A stretch of DNA of 64,000 nucleotides, taken from assembly GCA_045602425.1 (NCBI GenBank), contig JAZSBO010000025.1, forward strand, positions 3,682 to 67,681, given 5' to 3'. This DNA is from RGIG9608 sp045602425. GTDB taxonomy: Bacteria > Bacteroidota > Bacteroidia > Bacteroidales > Paludibacteraceae. Positions 1-8,116 of this stretch are shown in pieces. The position numbers and the translations under genes were made by a program. Under the pieces are notes generated by a model that did not search any database, was not told the DNA's origin, and saw only the letters and a list, made by a program, of their open reading frames with translations. Each line of letters starts with the position of its first letter. The first letter of the stretch is position 1.

Positions 1-2897
1 AAAACGTGAACATCGCCCGATGCACGTCCTTTGGCAGCAAGTGTTATGTCTTTTAAATAATAGTTGATAAAATCAATGTCTAAATTGTTTGCTTGTCCCA
101 TCAAATCAAGTGAATCGTTGCTAAAGAAATAATTGCCTTCAATTTCAGCTATGATTTGTTCTGTGCCTTTTATAACTCCTTCTAAATCAATAGCATTTTT
201 CTCATTGTTCCATTTTGCAGAGGCTGTAACATCACCCCAATGAGCGTTGTTGAACGAAAATTTGGGGACGTGAATGTCTGCGTTAAAAATAGGTTTTGAA
301 AATACGTTGGAAACAAAAGCATCGCCAGTTGCTTCTCCACTAAAAACAACAGACGCTTTCGGTATAAAACTACTAATATAACTCAAATCGATGTTTTTCA
401 ACTGAATGTCGATAGTATCTGTCGGTGCTTTTGATGCTTTCCCGTTCAGAGTTAAAAACTGATTCCTTTTCGTTATTGAAAAATCTTCGATAAGAATATT
501 ACTTGAATGAGTTGATATTTTAGCAGGAGCAATATCCCAAATAGAATCGCGTAAAACAAATTGTGTAGGAAGAATGTTGGTGATGGTTTGTAGCGTATCG
601 TTTTTAGTATTAAATGCCGAAAGTGCTGCTATTTCGCCTTCGAACAATTGTGCTTTATTGCTTCCCCATTGTATAAACGAAAGCAAAGAATCATTTCGCA
701 ATTGAAAATTGGAGTGGAGCGACATCGTGTTTTTAGGTGCTACAATATCAGCATTTGCTGTTAAATATAGTTGTTTGTCATCGTTTGCAAGTCGAATATT
801 TAATCCTTTAAAAGAAGTTTTCCCTCCTTTTTTAATTATCGAAGGAATGTTGAGGTTAAATGCAATGTCGTTTTTGTTATCGTTGTAAAATCCTGAAATA
901 TTGATAGAGTCCTTCGTTGTCCAATCAATGTCCAAAAAATTGCATAATGGCTCTAATTTGGTAATATTTACGTTGTAAATAAAGTTGTTTTGAGCAGTAT
1001 GTTTCTCTTTTCTACCTAATGAAGAAGGAATGTATTCTTTTACTAAATTTAGAATACTGTTTTTGAGCGATTTGAAAATAAAACTTCCTGTTATATAGCC
1101 GTTTATAATGTCAGATTGCACAGACATTTGATGTGTGTTTGTTGCAATATCGTCTGACGATAATCGAACTTTGTCGAGTGTATATTCTTTTTCTGCATTT
1201 TTTAGATTGATGTCGCAGATTTCAAAAAATCCATTCATATTGTCAAGGTCACCACCTGTGAAGTCGGAGTTTGCTTTAAAACTGAAGGCTAAATTAGGAT
1301 AACTCTTGGTGAGATTCGTTTTGTAAGGATTAAACTCTGCAACTTCGGCAACGAATTTGAATTTTGGCTCATTTTTGTTCCAATCAAAAGATCCTTGAGC
1401 GTTCAATTTCCCATTCTCGTCGTCGAAAATGATGCTTCCTAAAAAAAGACTTTTCTTTAATTCTCCGTCGAAATGCAAGTTTTTATAAATGTAGTCTTGG
1501 AATACAAGAGAAGATACTTCGGCAACAATTTTACTACTGAACGGTAGCGAATGTCCTATTTCGGTATCGTTTGAAATATTGAAACTAATATCACCGAATT
1601 GAGAATTTGGAAAAAGTTTCTTCAGATGTAAATTTCTCGATGTAATGGAACCATTGATTTTTGCATCATTAAATTTATTGAAAACGGCTAATTTGACATC
1701 AGTTTTTATGTTGCCAATATTCGTATGAAGCAATCCGTTTAACTGTAGATTACGAAAATGTCCTTGTATATTCCCTATGTAGAAACACGTCCCTAAATTG
1801 AAAAGTTCTTTCGGTAAGGTAAGTGGTTTTCTTTGGGCAGAAGCAATAATGTCTTGAAGTCCCGAAACAGAAAATTTTAATCGTTCGATGTTCGCAGTAA
1901 CATAAATGTCGTTGTATGTTTTCTCTATGTTTTTGAGTTGAAGATTTCCTTGTAAATGCAAGTCATTTTCGTATTCAAAATCGATATTGTTAAAAGAAAT
2001 TGAATCGAGTGTCCCGCTTAAGTTCCCATCGAAATAGATCGTTTTTTTGAAATTTGCAAGCAGTGGATGTAAAGCTTCCAAGTCGGTTGGGAGAATGCTT
2101 GATGGCTTTAACGTCGCATTGACAATGACGTTCTTTTTATGCTTTAAAATGTCGTTAATCTGTTTAAAAGATAGTTCTATTGTGTCGGTTTCTATTTTTG
2201 AGTTGTTTAGTTCTATTTCGATATTGGGAATGATTAGCGATTGTTCGCTCAGATCAATTTTTGTACTTAAATCAACAAGTTGCAATCCTGATTTCTCTTT
2301 GAAACTTAAATTTTTGATACTCGTATTTAGTTTGTTTTTTGCATATTCATTTAAAAGAATTGTAGCATTAAAATGTTTTATAAGAAAGTGATTAGGATCA
2401 AAAAGTTGATGTCCTTTCTTCTGTTTTTGGTCGTTGTCAAAAGCAATGATGCAGTCTTCTATATCAATGGTTTTTATATTGATTTTACTTAATCCTTTAC
2501 CCGAAAATTTTATGTTTTTCAAAAAATCAATATTAGAAGTCCCGTCTTCGAGAATGTGTATTTTGAACTCTAAACCTTTGATTTTTAGGTAGTCAGAAAT
2601 TATTCTTTTTTTTATAAATTCCCAAAAAGAAAAATTAAAATTAAGTTCTTCTGCATATAATAGTTGATTGTAGTTTGGAATTTCTATTTGAGCCTCTTGA
2701 AGGCAGATTTTATTAGGGAATTTAAAGTGAAAATTTTTTATGTTAACAGAAATGCCCGATTGTTCTTCTATTTGTTCGGTAATTTCTTGAACAATAAAGT
2801 TTTGAACCTTTTTAGTGGAAAGTAAAAAAAGCACAGTTGCAAAAAAAAGCGTCATTGTTGCAACTACTATTCCGACTATTTTAGCTGTTTTTTTAAT
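1..2897 (-). CDS. TamB/AsmA-like translocation and assembly protein (3' part missing)
   Basis: A reading frame of more than 950 codons is open on the minus strand from about 2897 to the window edge. It begins with a lysine-rich stretch and one membrane segment (IVGIVVATMTLFFATVLFLL), then long beta-rich repetitive sequence typical of the AsmA/TamB superfamily, which moves lipids or helps outer membrane protein assembly across the periplasm. The gene is divergent from tsaD, an arrangement I recall from other Bacteroidota. The start is abnormal: the first in-frame ATG (2855) lies inside the membrane segment, the only upstream start-like codon is ATT at 2897, and an ATG at 2938 is in another frame, reachable by a -1 shift at seven A (2888-2894). 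The C-terminal DUF490/TamB domain would lie outside the window, so the family call rests on architecture. Confidence 0.75.
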   Translation of the reverse strand, partial: MKKTAKIVGIVVATMTLFFATVLFLLSTKKVQNFIVQEITEQIEEQSGISVNIKNFHFKFPNKICLQEAQIEIPNYNQLLYAEELNFNFSFWEFIKKRIISDYLKIKGLEFKIHILEDGTSNIDFLKNIKFSGKGLSKINIKTIDIEDCIIAFDNDQKQKKGHQLFDPNHFLIKHFNATILLNEYAKNKLNTSIKNLSFKEKSGLQLVDLSTKIDLSEQSLIIPNIEIELNNSKIETDTIELSFKQINDILKHKKNVIVNATLKPSSILPTDLEALHPLLANFKKTIYFDGNLSGTLDSISFNNIDFEYENDLHLQGNLQLKNIEKTYNDIYVTANIERLKFSVSGLQDIIASAQRKPLTLPKELFNLGTCFYIGNIQGHFRNLQLNGLLHTNIGNIKTDVKLAVFNKFNDAKINGSITSRNLHLKKLFPNSQFGDISFNISNDTEIGHSLPFSSKIVAEVSSLVFQDYIYKNLHFDGELKKSLFLGSIIFDDENGKLNAQGSFDWNKNEPKFKFVAEVAEFNPYKTNLTKSYPNLAFSFKANSDFTGGDLDNMNGFFEICDINLKNAEKEYTLDKVRLSSDDIATNTHQMSVQSDIINGYITGSFIFKSLKNSILNLVKEYIPSSLGRKEKHTAQNNFIYNVNITKLEPLCNFLDIDWTTKDSINISGFYNDNKNDIAFNLNIPSIIKKGGKTSFKGLNIRLANDDKQLYLTANADIVAPKNTMSLHSNFQLRNDSLLSFIQWGSNKAQLFEGEIAALSAFNTKNDTLQTITNILPTQFVLRDSIWDIAPAKISTHSSNILIEDFSITKRNQFLTLNGKASKAPTDTIDIQLKNIDLSYISSFIPKASVVFSGEATGDAFVSNVFSKPIFNADIHVPKFSFNNAHWGDVTASAKWNNEKNAIDLEGVIKGTEQIIAEIEGNYFFSNDSLDLMGQANNLDIDFINYYLKDITLAAKGRASGDVHV

Positions 2898-2916
2898 ACC
2901 TTTGAATTTTTATTTG

Positions 2917-2924
2917 CAAAAATA
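2917..2924 (-). promoter_or_regulatory. -7 promoter element for the tamB-like gene
   Basis: The minus strand reads TATTTTTG, an exact match to the Bacteroidota -7 consensus TAnnTTTG. I see no well-spaced TTTG at -33. If used, transcription would start near 2910, downstream of the ATG at 2938, which argues for the ATT at 2897 or the ATG at 2855 as translation start. Confidence 0.4.
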
Positions 2925-2992
2925 ATAAAATTCTTCATCAATGTACTTTGTACAAGAGCTTTTCGCTGATGATAAAAAGTGCTTTTTTAGAA

Positions 2993-4027
2993 ATGAAAAA
3001 AGATAAGAAAATTGTCATTTTGGGTATAGAATCTTCGTGCGATGATACTTCTGCTGCTGTAGTTTGTGATGGTCTTTTGTTGTCAAACGTTACGGCAACG
3101 CAATATGTTCACGAAAAATATGGAGGCGTTGTCCCCGAAATAGCTTCTCGTGCTCACGAACAGAACATAATCCCTGTAGTACACGAAGCAATTGCCGCTT
3201 CGGGGATAGATAAAAACGAGATTGATGCAATCGCTTTTACACGAGGTCCTGGTTTGATGGGATCGCTTTTGGTAGGAACTTCGTTTGCTAAAGGATTGTC
3301 GTTGTCATTAGGTATCCCTTTGGTCGATGTAAATCATTTGCAAGGGCATATCCTTGCCCATTTTATCGATGAACCTAATGAGGAAACTCCGCACCCCAAA
3401 TTCCCATTTTTATGTTTATTGGTTTCGGGTGGAAATTCACAAATCGTGTTAGTTAAGGCTTATAATGATATGGAAATTATTGGTCAAACTATAGACGATG
3501 CCGCAGGTGAAGCTATTGATAAGTGTGCAAAAGTGATGGGATTGGGATATCCGGGTGGACCTATCATTGATAAACTCGCTCGTCAAGGGAATCCTAAAGC
3601 ATTTGTGTTTAGTAAGCCAAATATTGCAGGTTACAACTATAGTTTTAGTGGATTGAAAACTTCGTTTTTGTACACATTGCGTGATTTTGTCAAAGAAAAT
3701 CCAAACTTCATAGAAGAAAATAAGGTAGATTTAGCTGCATCTATGGAGTTTTCTGTAGTAGATATTTTGATGAATAAACTAAAAAAAGCAGCAAAAGATT
3801 TGGGTATAAAAGAGATTGCCATCGCAGGTGGAGTGTCGGCAAACAATGGTTTGAGGGAAGCGTGTCGTAAAGCAGCACAGAAATATCAGTGGAATTTGTA
3901 TATTCCAAAATTTTCTTATACAACGGACAATGCTGCGATGATAGCAATGGCAGGTTATTATAAGTTTTTAGATAATGTGTTTTGTGATATATCCTTGCCT
4001 CCTTATTCAAAAGTAATATTTGATTGA
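2993..4027 (+). CDS. tsaD: tRNA N6-adenosine threonylcarbamoyltransferase TsaD
   Basis: TsaD transfers the threonylcarbamoyl group to A37 of tRNAs that read ANN codons, in the universal t6A pathway with TsaB, TsaC and TsaE. The sequence has the family opening ILGIESSCDDTSAAVV, the metal-binding HLQGH segment (VNHLQGHILAHF), the ASKHA-fold glycine motif LLVSGGNSQIV and a C-terminal IAGGVSANNGLR with later DNAAMIA. The longer frame opens at a TTG (2948), but family members begin just before LGIE, so I chose the ATG at 2993 (344 aa, normal length). It is followed by the thioesterase gene with almost no gap, suggesting cotranscription. Confidence 0.97.
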   Translation: MKKDKKIVILGIESSCDDTSAAVVCDGLLLSNVTATQYVHEKYGGVVPEIASRAHEQNIIPVVHEAIAASGIDKNEIDAIAFTRGPGLMGSLLVGTSFAKGLSLSLGIPLVDVNHLQGHILAHFIDEPNEETPHPKFPFLCLLVSGGNSQIVLVKAYNDMEIIGQTIDDAAGEAIDKCAKVMGLGYPGGPIIDKLARQGNPKAFVFSKPNIAGYNYSFSGLKTSFLYTLRDFVKENPNFIEENKVDLAASMEFSVVDILMNKLKKAAKDLGIKEIAIAGGVSANNGLREACRKAAQKYQWNLYIPKFSYTTDNAAMIAMAGYYKFLDNVFCDISLPPYSKVIFD

Positions 4028-4035
4028 TTTATTTT

Positions 4036-4464
4036 ATGGAAAATTTATTTAAACATTCGTTGCCGATACAGTTACGATTTAATGATGCCGATACGTTGGG
4101 GCATATCAACAATTCTGTGTATTTGAACTTCTACGATTTAGGAAAAACTTCTTACTTTCAAACCATTTGTGGCGAAACGTTAGTGCCTTCGGATATTGAT
4201 GTGGTAGTGGCACACATTGAAGTCGATTTTTTATCGCCTATATTTTTAACAGATTCGGTTGAAGTACAAACAACAGTTGAGAAGATTGGAAATAAGAGCT
4301 TTACGTTGTTGCAACGCATTGTTTGTTGTGATACGGAGCAAGTGAAATGTATTTGCCGAACGGTGATGGTAGGTTTTGATCTTAAAACAAACGAGTCGAA
4401 ACCCATCTCCGACAGATGGAGAAATGCGATTATTCGATACGAAAATCGAAACGATTTGATCTAA
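4036..4464 (+). CDS. Hotdog-fold acyl-CoA thioesterase (YbgC/FadM type)
   Basis: This 142-aa protein has the 4-hydroxybenzoyl-CoA thioesterase signature: RFNDADTLGHINNSVYLNFYD near residues 14-30, with the conserved Asp, the GH and the Asn followed by Tyr, then a hotdog pattern of strands. Such enzymes hydrolyse acyl-CoA or acyl-ACP thioesters in the cytoplasm; the substrate cannot be read from sequence. A TTG at 4024 overlaps the tsaD stop, but the ATG at 4036 gives the usual N-terminus. It sits between tsaD and a DUF6057 gene, 7 nt before the latter. Confidence 0.88.
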   Translation: MENLFKHSLPIQLRFNDADTLGHINNSVYLNFYDLGKTSYFQTICGETLVPSDIDVVVAHIEVDFLSPIFLTDSVEVQTTVEKIGNKSFTLLQRIVCCDTEQVKCICRTVMVGFDLKTNESKPISDRWRNAIIRYENRNDLI

Positions 4465-4471
4465 AGGAAGT

Positions 4472-6220
4472 ATGAAAAAGTATTTTTCGTTCAAAAATAT
4501 TGTTTCGACATTAGCAGTGTTGATTTTTATTATTGCCTATTTGTTTCTTGCGTTGGCTTATAAGGGACATTTTTCTTTTTGGGAAGGCAATAACTATTGG
4601 GAAGCGTCTGTTTCTTATTTTCTAAACTGTTTGCAACCTGCTGGTTTGACTCCTTACATTGCTAACTTTTTGCAGATGTTTTATCGATGGCATTATGTAG
4701 GTTGTGTCGTATTGATGTTGCCTGCTGTTGTTGTGGGGATTTCGTGTCGTTTGGTTTTTAAAATATTGCAGTTGCCTAATTCTGTTTTACCATTGACACT
4801 TTTGCCTGTTGTTGCTTTGTTGGAATTTCTTTTAGATAAATTATGCTTTTTGTCGGTAGGTTTTTATGTTGCGTGGTTTTATCTTGCCTTGGCAATATAT
4901 GTGGTGTTTGTAAATGGAAAAAGTATTCGTAGTGCTATTGTCCTTTCGTTGTTGCTTTATCCGTTTTTGTTTTTCTTGTTGCCGTCTGGTTTCGTTATTC
5001 TGTTTTATTTGTTGTTGTTCGCAGTGGATATTTTGCTGCTTAAAGAGAGGAAACGTTCTGCGTTGATTTTGAAAAACTTATTTATGCTTTTGTTCGCTTT
5101 TTTAGTACCAATTGTGTGGAGTTTTTTGGTAAATAAATCTCTGCCTAACAATATTTATTCGCTTGATATTACGTTGTTTGAAGAGGGCTATCGGGCAAAG
5201 GTTTTATTCTTCTATTTTTTGCCATTTTTGTTTCTTTTGTTAGCATATTTTTATCGAAGAAGAACGCCGAAAATAAACCAGTGGTTTTTGTTTGTTGTTT
5301 CGTTGTTTGCAGTTGGATTAGTGATGTTTGGGTTTTCTGTTTACGAAAAAGAAAAAGGTTGGGAACGTTTTTTTTGTATAGAGTCGGCGTGCAACAATTG
5401 CGATTGGGACGAAGTTTTGTCGCTTTCGGAATGTCAGAAAACAAAAATTGACGACCTGTTTCCTTATACAGTAGTAGCACACGCTGCAAAAGGCGAATTG
5501 CCACAAAAAATGTTTGAATATCCGCTTACTGCAAAAGGAGTATTCTTCCCCGAATCGAATTTGAAAAATATTAATATACAAGCCAATGTGGCATTTTATC
5601 AAGCATGCGGAATGTTGAATACGGCTATTGTTTACGCATTCCAAAATTCATCGATACGCACGAATGAATACGATGTGCTTACACTGAAACAATTGTCTTC
5701 TTTGAATGCTCTTGCAGGTGCCAAAAATGTTTCTGAAAAGTATTTGAATAAATTGCAAAACACTTTGTTTTATAATTCTTTTGTAGAAGAATGGAGCTCG
5801 TTTGAGTTTCCGAAAATTAATATGGCAAATGCAGACTCTATTTTGTTCTTTAATTCGGGTGATAAGCATTTGGAATTGATTGAGTTACTCGATAGACAGT
5901 ATAATCCAGTTGCCGCAGATTTCTTGCTTTGTTCTTTGTTGAAAATGCGAGATAGCGACAATTTTGTAAAATATTTCTTTAAATATTATCCGTATCGAGA
6001 ATGCGATGTGCTTCCAAAAGCGTATGAAGAATTTTTGGTGATGGCTCCAAAAGCAAATATTGCATTGCCAAATACCGATTTTAAAATTTCGGAAGCTACG
6101 AGAAAACGTTTCGAGCAATTCTTGTCTATTTACACATCGAACTCTGATGACCGAATAAAAAAACTTCAACTCAAATCCTTTGCCGATACGTGGTTTTATT
6201 ACGCAGTTTATGGAAAATGA
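4472..6220 (+). CDS. DUF6057 family multi-pass membrane protein
   Basis: A 582-aa protein. The first ~295 residues hold about nine or ten hydrophobic segments, starting with an uncleaved-looking helix near residues 10-30; the last ~280 residues are soluble and probably extracytoplasmic. The segment FSFWEGNNYWEASVSYFLNC early in the protein matches my memory of the DUF6057 family of Bacteroidota, whose function is unknown. A cysteine pair (ESACNNCDWDE) starts the soluble part, and the alpha-helical character after it resembles TPR-like regions, which is only an impression. Probably cotranscribed with tsaD and the thioesterase; an AT-rich hairpin follows it. Confidence 0.8.
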   Translation: MKKYFSFKNIVSTLAVLIFIIAYLFLALAYKGHFSFWEGNNYWEASVSYFLNCLQPAGLTPYIANFLQMFYRWHYVGCVVLMLPAVVVGISCRLVFKILQLPNSVLPLTLLPVVALLEFLLDKLCFLSVGFYVAWFYLALAIYVVFVNGKSIRSAIVLSLLLYPFLFFLLPSGFVILFYLLLFAVDILLLKERKRSALILKNLFMLLFAFLVPIVWSFLVNKSLPNNIYSLDITLFEEGYRAKVLFFYFLPFLFLLLAYFYRRRTPKINQWFLFVVSLFAVGLVMFGFSVYEKEKGWERFFCIESACNNCDWDEVLSLSECQKTKIDDLFPYTVVAHAAKGELPQKMFEYPLTAKGVFFPESNLKNINIQANVAFYQACGMLNTAIVYAFQNSSIRTNEYDVLTLKQLSSLNALAGAKNVSEKYLNKLQNTLFYNSFVEEWSSFEFPKINMANADSILFFNSGDKHLELIELLDRQYNPVAADFLLCSLLKMRDSDNFVKYFFKYYPYRECDVLPKAYEEFLVMAPKANIALPNTDFKISEATRKRFEQFLSIYTSNSDDRIKKLQLKSFADTWFYYAVYGK

Positions 6221-6243
6221 TTAAAAAAATATATAAAATTTGG

Positions 6244-6290
6244 TAATTAAAAAATAAAGTACTTACTTTCTGAAGTTTATTTTTTAATTA
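6244..6290. repeat. Perfect 15-bp AT-rich inverted repeat, possible terminator
   Basis: TAATTAAAAAATAAA at 6244-6258 is matched by its exact reverse complement at 6276-6290, with a 17-nt loop. It lies between the DUF6057 gene and the C10 protease gene. It contains no G or C in the stem, so it is a weak terminator at best, but the match is too long to be casual even in AT-rich DNA. Confidence 0.5.
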
Positions 6291-6306
6291 TTTAAAGTTA
6301 TGTATT

Positions 6307-7506
6307 ATGAAAAAGAGTCTTTTGTTAATTCCTTTTCTATTGCTTGCTTGTGATAATGAAAAGGTGGAAAATGTATCTCTTCTTACAGAAGAAGAAAGTG
6401 TGAATGTGGTAGAATTTGTTCAAGAAAAGTTGCCTGTTAGTGAAGATGTTGTCAAGGAGTTAGGGGTTGTGCTTAATACTATGGGCATGAAAAGTGATTT
6501 GGCGTTGATGTCGGTAGATGTTTTGCAAAAGAAATCAATTGAAAAATTTTCTTTATGTAATACATATACAAATGAAGAATGTATACGAGAAGATACTTTA
6601 TTGTATTTTTTAAATTTTGCAAATGGTGGTTATGCTATTTTAAATGCTAAAGATGAAAGTGACCCTATTATAGCAGTTGTCGGGCAAGGTTCTATTAGTT
6701 CTGATGAGTTTTTAGTTGAAGACTCTCTTAACCTTATACATCAATTGATTTTAGCTTATGTTTTAGATGAGAATAGAGTTGAAGAAGATGATGAACAGGT
6801 ATTGACGTCGGCACCTCAAATTAAAGCACTTCCATCGGGTGATTGGACTATAACAGAACAATATGGTCCTTTAATTTGTACGAAATGGCATCAAGGTGCT
6901 CCTTTTAATGAATTATTTAATGGTAAAGCTGTAGGTTGTATAAGTTTGGCTATGGCACAAATTGTAGCGTATAAACAATATCCTTCTATTATTGATTTCC
7001 CTTTAGGAAATACTTGTACTTGGGCTCAAATCAATAGTAAACAAAGGCCTACAACATCTGTAGAATGGAATTTCCTTCAACATTATTTGAGAAGTATATC
7101 AGATAGATGTAATACTGAATATGGATACTATGAAAGTTCTGCGGGACTTGATGACTTAAAAACAGCAATGGGATCTTTAGGCTATAATACTGTACGAAGT
7201 CAATTGTATGCATTATCCGCTGTTAAAAACATGACTTCTTTAAATAAACCTGTATTTGCTTTAGGAATGAACGTCTCTAGTGGAAAAGGACATTGTTGGA
7301 TTATTGATGGTTATCGAAAATATAAAAAAGGTGTTTCTGTAAGAAATTATGTAAATTGTGTGATAGGTTGGGAAAATTATACTGCCTATGATGGTTGGTA
7401 TCGCTCTGGAATATTTGATCCGCATCATAGAGACGCTATTAGTGATTCAGAAGCACCTACTCGTTATGAAAGTTTAAAGTTAGTTACATATGCAAATCCT
7501 AATTAA
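6307..7506 (+). CDS. C10 family cysteine protease (streptopain-like), lipoprotein
   Basis: The 399-aa product starts with a lipoprotein signal (MKKSLLLIPFLLLAC, Cys15 as the lipidation site). Residues ~20-170 are the expected propeptide/inhibitory region of the streptopain family, and the C10 catalytic domain follows: the nucleophile is Cys211 in AVGCISLAMAQIVAYKQYP and the catalytic His is His329 in GKGHCWIIDGYR, with a later VIGWENYTAYDGWY that corresponds to the conserved Trp/Gly segment. Such papain-fold proteases are secreted or surface-anchored; in Bacteroides fragilis (Bfp enzymes) and Streptococcus (SpeB) they cut host proteins. The gene is followed, with a short overlap of frames, by a small lipoprotein gene. 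Confidence 0.92.
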   Translation: MKKSLLLIPFLLLACDNEKVENVSLLTEEESVNVVEFVQEKLPVSEDVVKELGVVLNTMGMKSDLALMSVDVLQKKSIEKFSLCNTYTNEECIREDTLLYFLNFANGGYAILNAKDESDPIIAVVGQGSISSDEFLVEDSLNLIHQLILAYVLDENRVEEDDEQVLTSAPQIKALPSGDWTITEQYGPLICTKWHQGAPFNELFNGKAVGCISLAMAQIVAYKQYPSIIDFPLGNTCTWAQINSKQRPTTSVEWNFLQHYLRSISDRCNTEYGYYESSAGLDDLKTAMGSLGYNTVRSQLYALSAVKNMTSLNKPVFALGMNVSSGKGHCWIIDGYRKYKKGVSVRNYVNCVIGWENYTAYDGWYRSGIFDPHHRDAISDSEAPTRYESLKLVTYANPN

Positions 7507-7516
7507 ATATAAAGAT

Positions 7517-8020
7517 ATGAAAGCAAAATCTTTTTTCTCACTTATATTTTGTTTGTTACTTGTTTCTTGTAATAATAATGAAATATTAGAAAATGAACTT
7601 GATACATTGTCATATTTAAAGGGGGTTTGGGAAGTTGATAAAGTATCAAGGGTTGAGTTGAATGCAAATGGTAAAGAAGAAATTGACAACTCAACTTTGT
7701 ATGGTGGTGGTGTTGATTATTTTGTTTTTGATGAGAATTTAACTTGTTATATTTGTAATCCTGCTATTAATCCTGAAGCCCCCTTTTTTCTTGTAAAGTA
7801 TTCTTATAGTTACGATTCAGAATCACAAACAATAGCATCGGAAAATGGTGAAGAAAAAATTGTCTATACCATTAAAAACATTACAAGAAAATATTTGGTA
7901 TTGGACAAAGATGTTACAAAGGAAGTAGGTAAACGTTGGCGACGCTATCGACTGAAAAAAATCACATGGGAAGAGTTTGAGAAAACGGAGCATTACAAAA
8001 AAGCCTACATAAAAGATTGA
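7517..8020 (+). CDS. Small lipoprotein, lipocalin-like; candidate inhibitor of the adjacent C10 protease
   Basis: The 167-aa product has a lipoprotein signal (MKAKSFFSLIFCLLLVSC) followed by a compact beta-rich domain: YLKGVWEVDKVSR near the start and RWRRYRLKKITWEEFEK at the end, the pattern of lipocalin-like or similar beta-barrel domains. A frame-extended ATG exists at 7490, inside the protease gene, but the signal peptide fixes the start at 7517. The gene begins 10 nt after the protease stop and ends before a strong terminator, so the two form an operon. In B. fragilis some C10 protease genes are paired with genes for small lipobox-bearing inhibitors; that suggests, but does not prove, such a role here. 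Confidence 0.7.
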   Translation: MKAKSFFSLIFCLLLVSCNNNEILENELDTLSYLKGVWEVDKVSRVELNANGKEEIDNSTLYGGGVDYFVFDENLTCYICNPAINPEAPFFLVKYSYSYDSESQTIASENGEEKIVYTIKNITRKYLVLDKDVTKEVGKRWRRYRLKKITWEEFEKTEHYKKAYIKD

Positions 8021-8036
8021 AAATATGGCATTAAGT

Positions 8037-8064
8037 GAAGAACTTGCGAGTTCTTCTTTTTTTT
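8037..8064 (+). terminator. Rho-independent terminator after the protease/lipoprotein operon
   Basis: GAAGAACT (8037-8044), loop TGCG, AGTTCTTC (8049-8056), then eight T. A textbook intrinsic terminator 16 nt after the lipoprotein stop; its T tract runs into the -33 element of the ilvD promoter. Confidence 0.88.
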
Positions 8065-8091
8065 GTGTGTCGCCGAAAAACATTAAATTTG
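8062..8091 (+). promoter_or_regulatory. Promoter of the ilvD operon
   Basis: TTTG (8062-8065), 18 nt, TAAATTTG (8084-8091), close to the Bacteroidota consensus TTTG-N19-TAnnTTTG. A transcript would start near 8098, leaving a leader of about 20 nt before ilvD, too short for a leader-peptide attenuator. Confidence 0.7.
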
Positions 8092-8116
8092 CGTCTTATT
8101 TAAAGTTTAGAAGAAA

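Noticed and set aside
4158..6169. Minus-strand ORFs opposite the thioesterase and DUF6057 genes
   Set aside because: No domain text, skewed composition, and the plus-strand genes are well supported.
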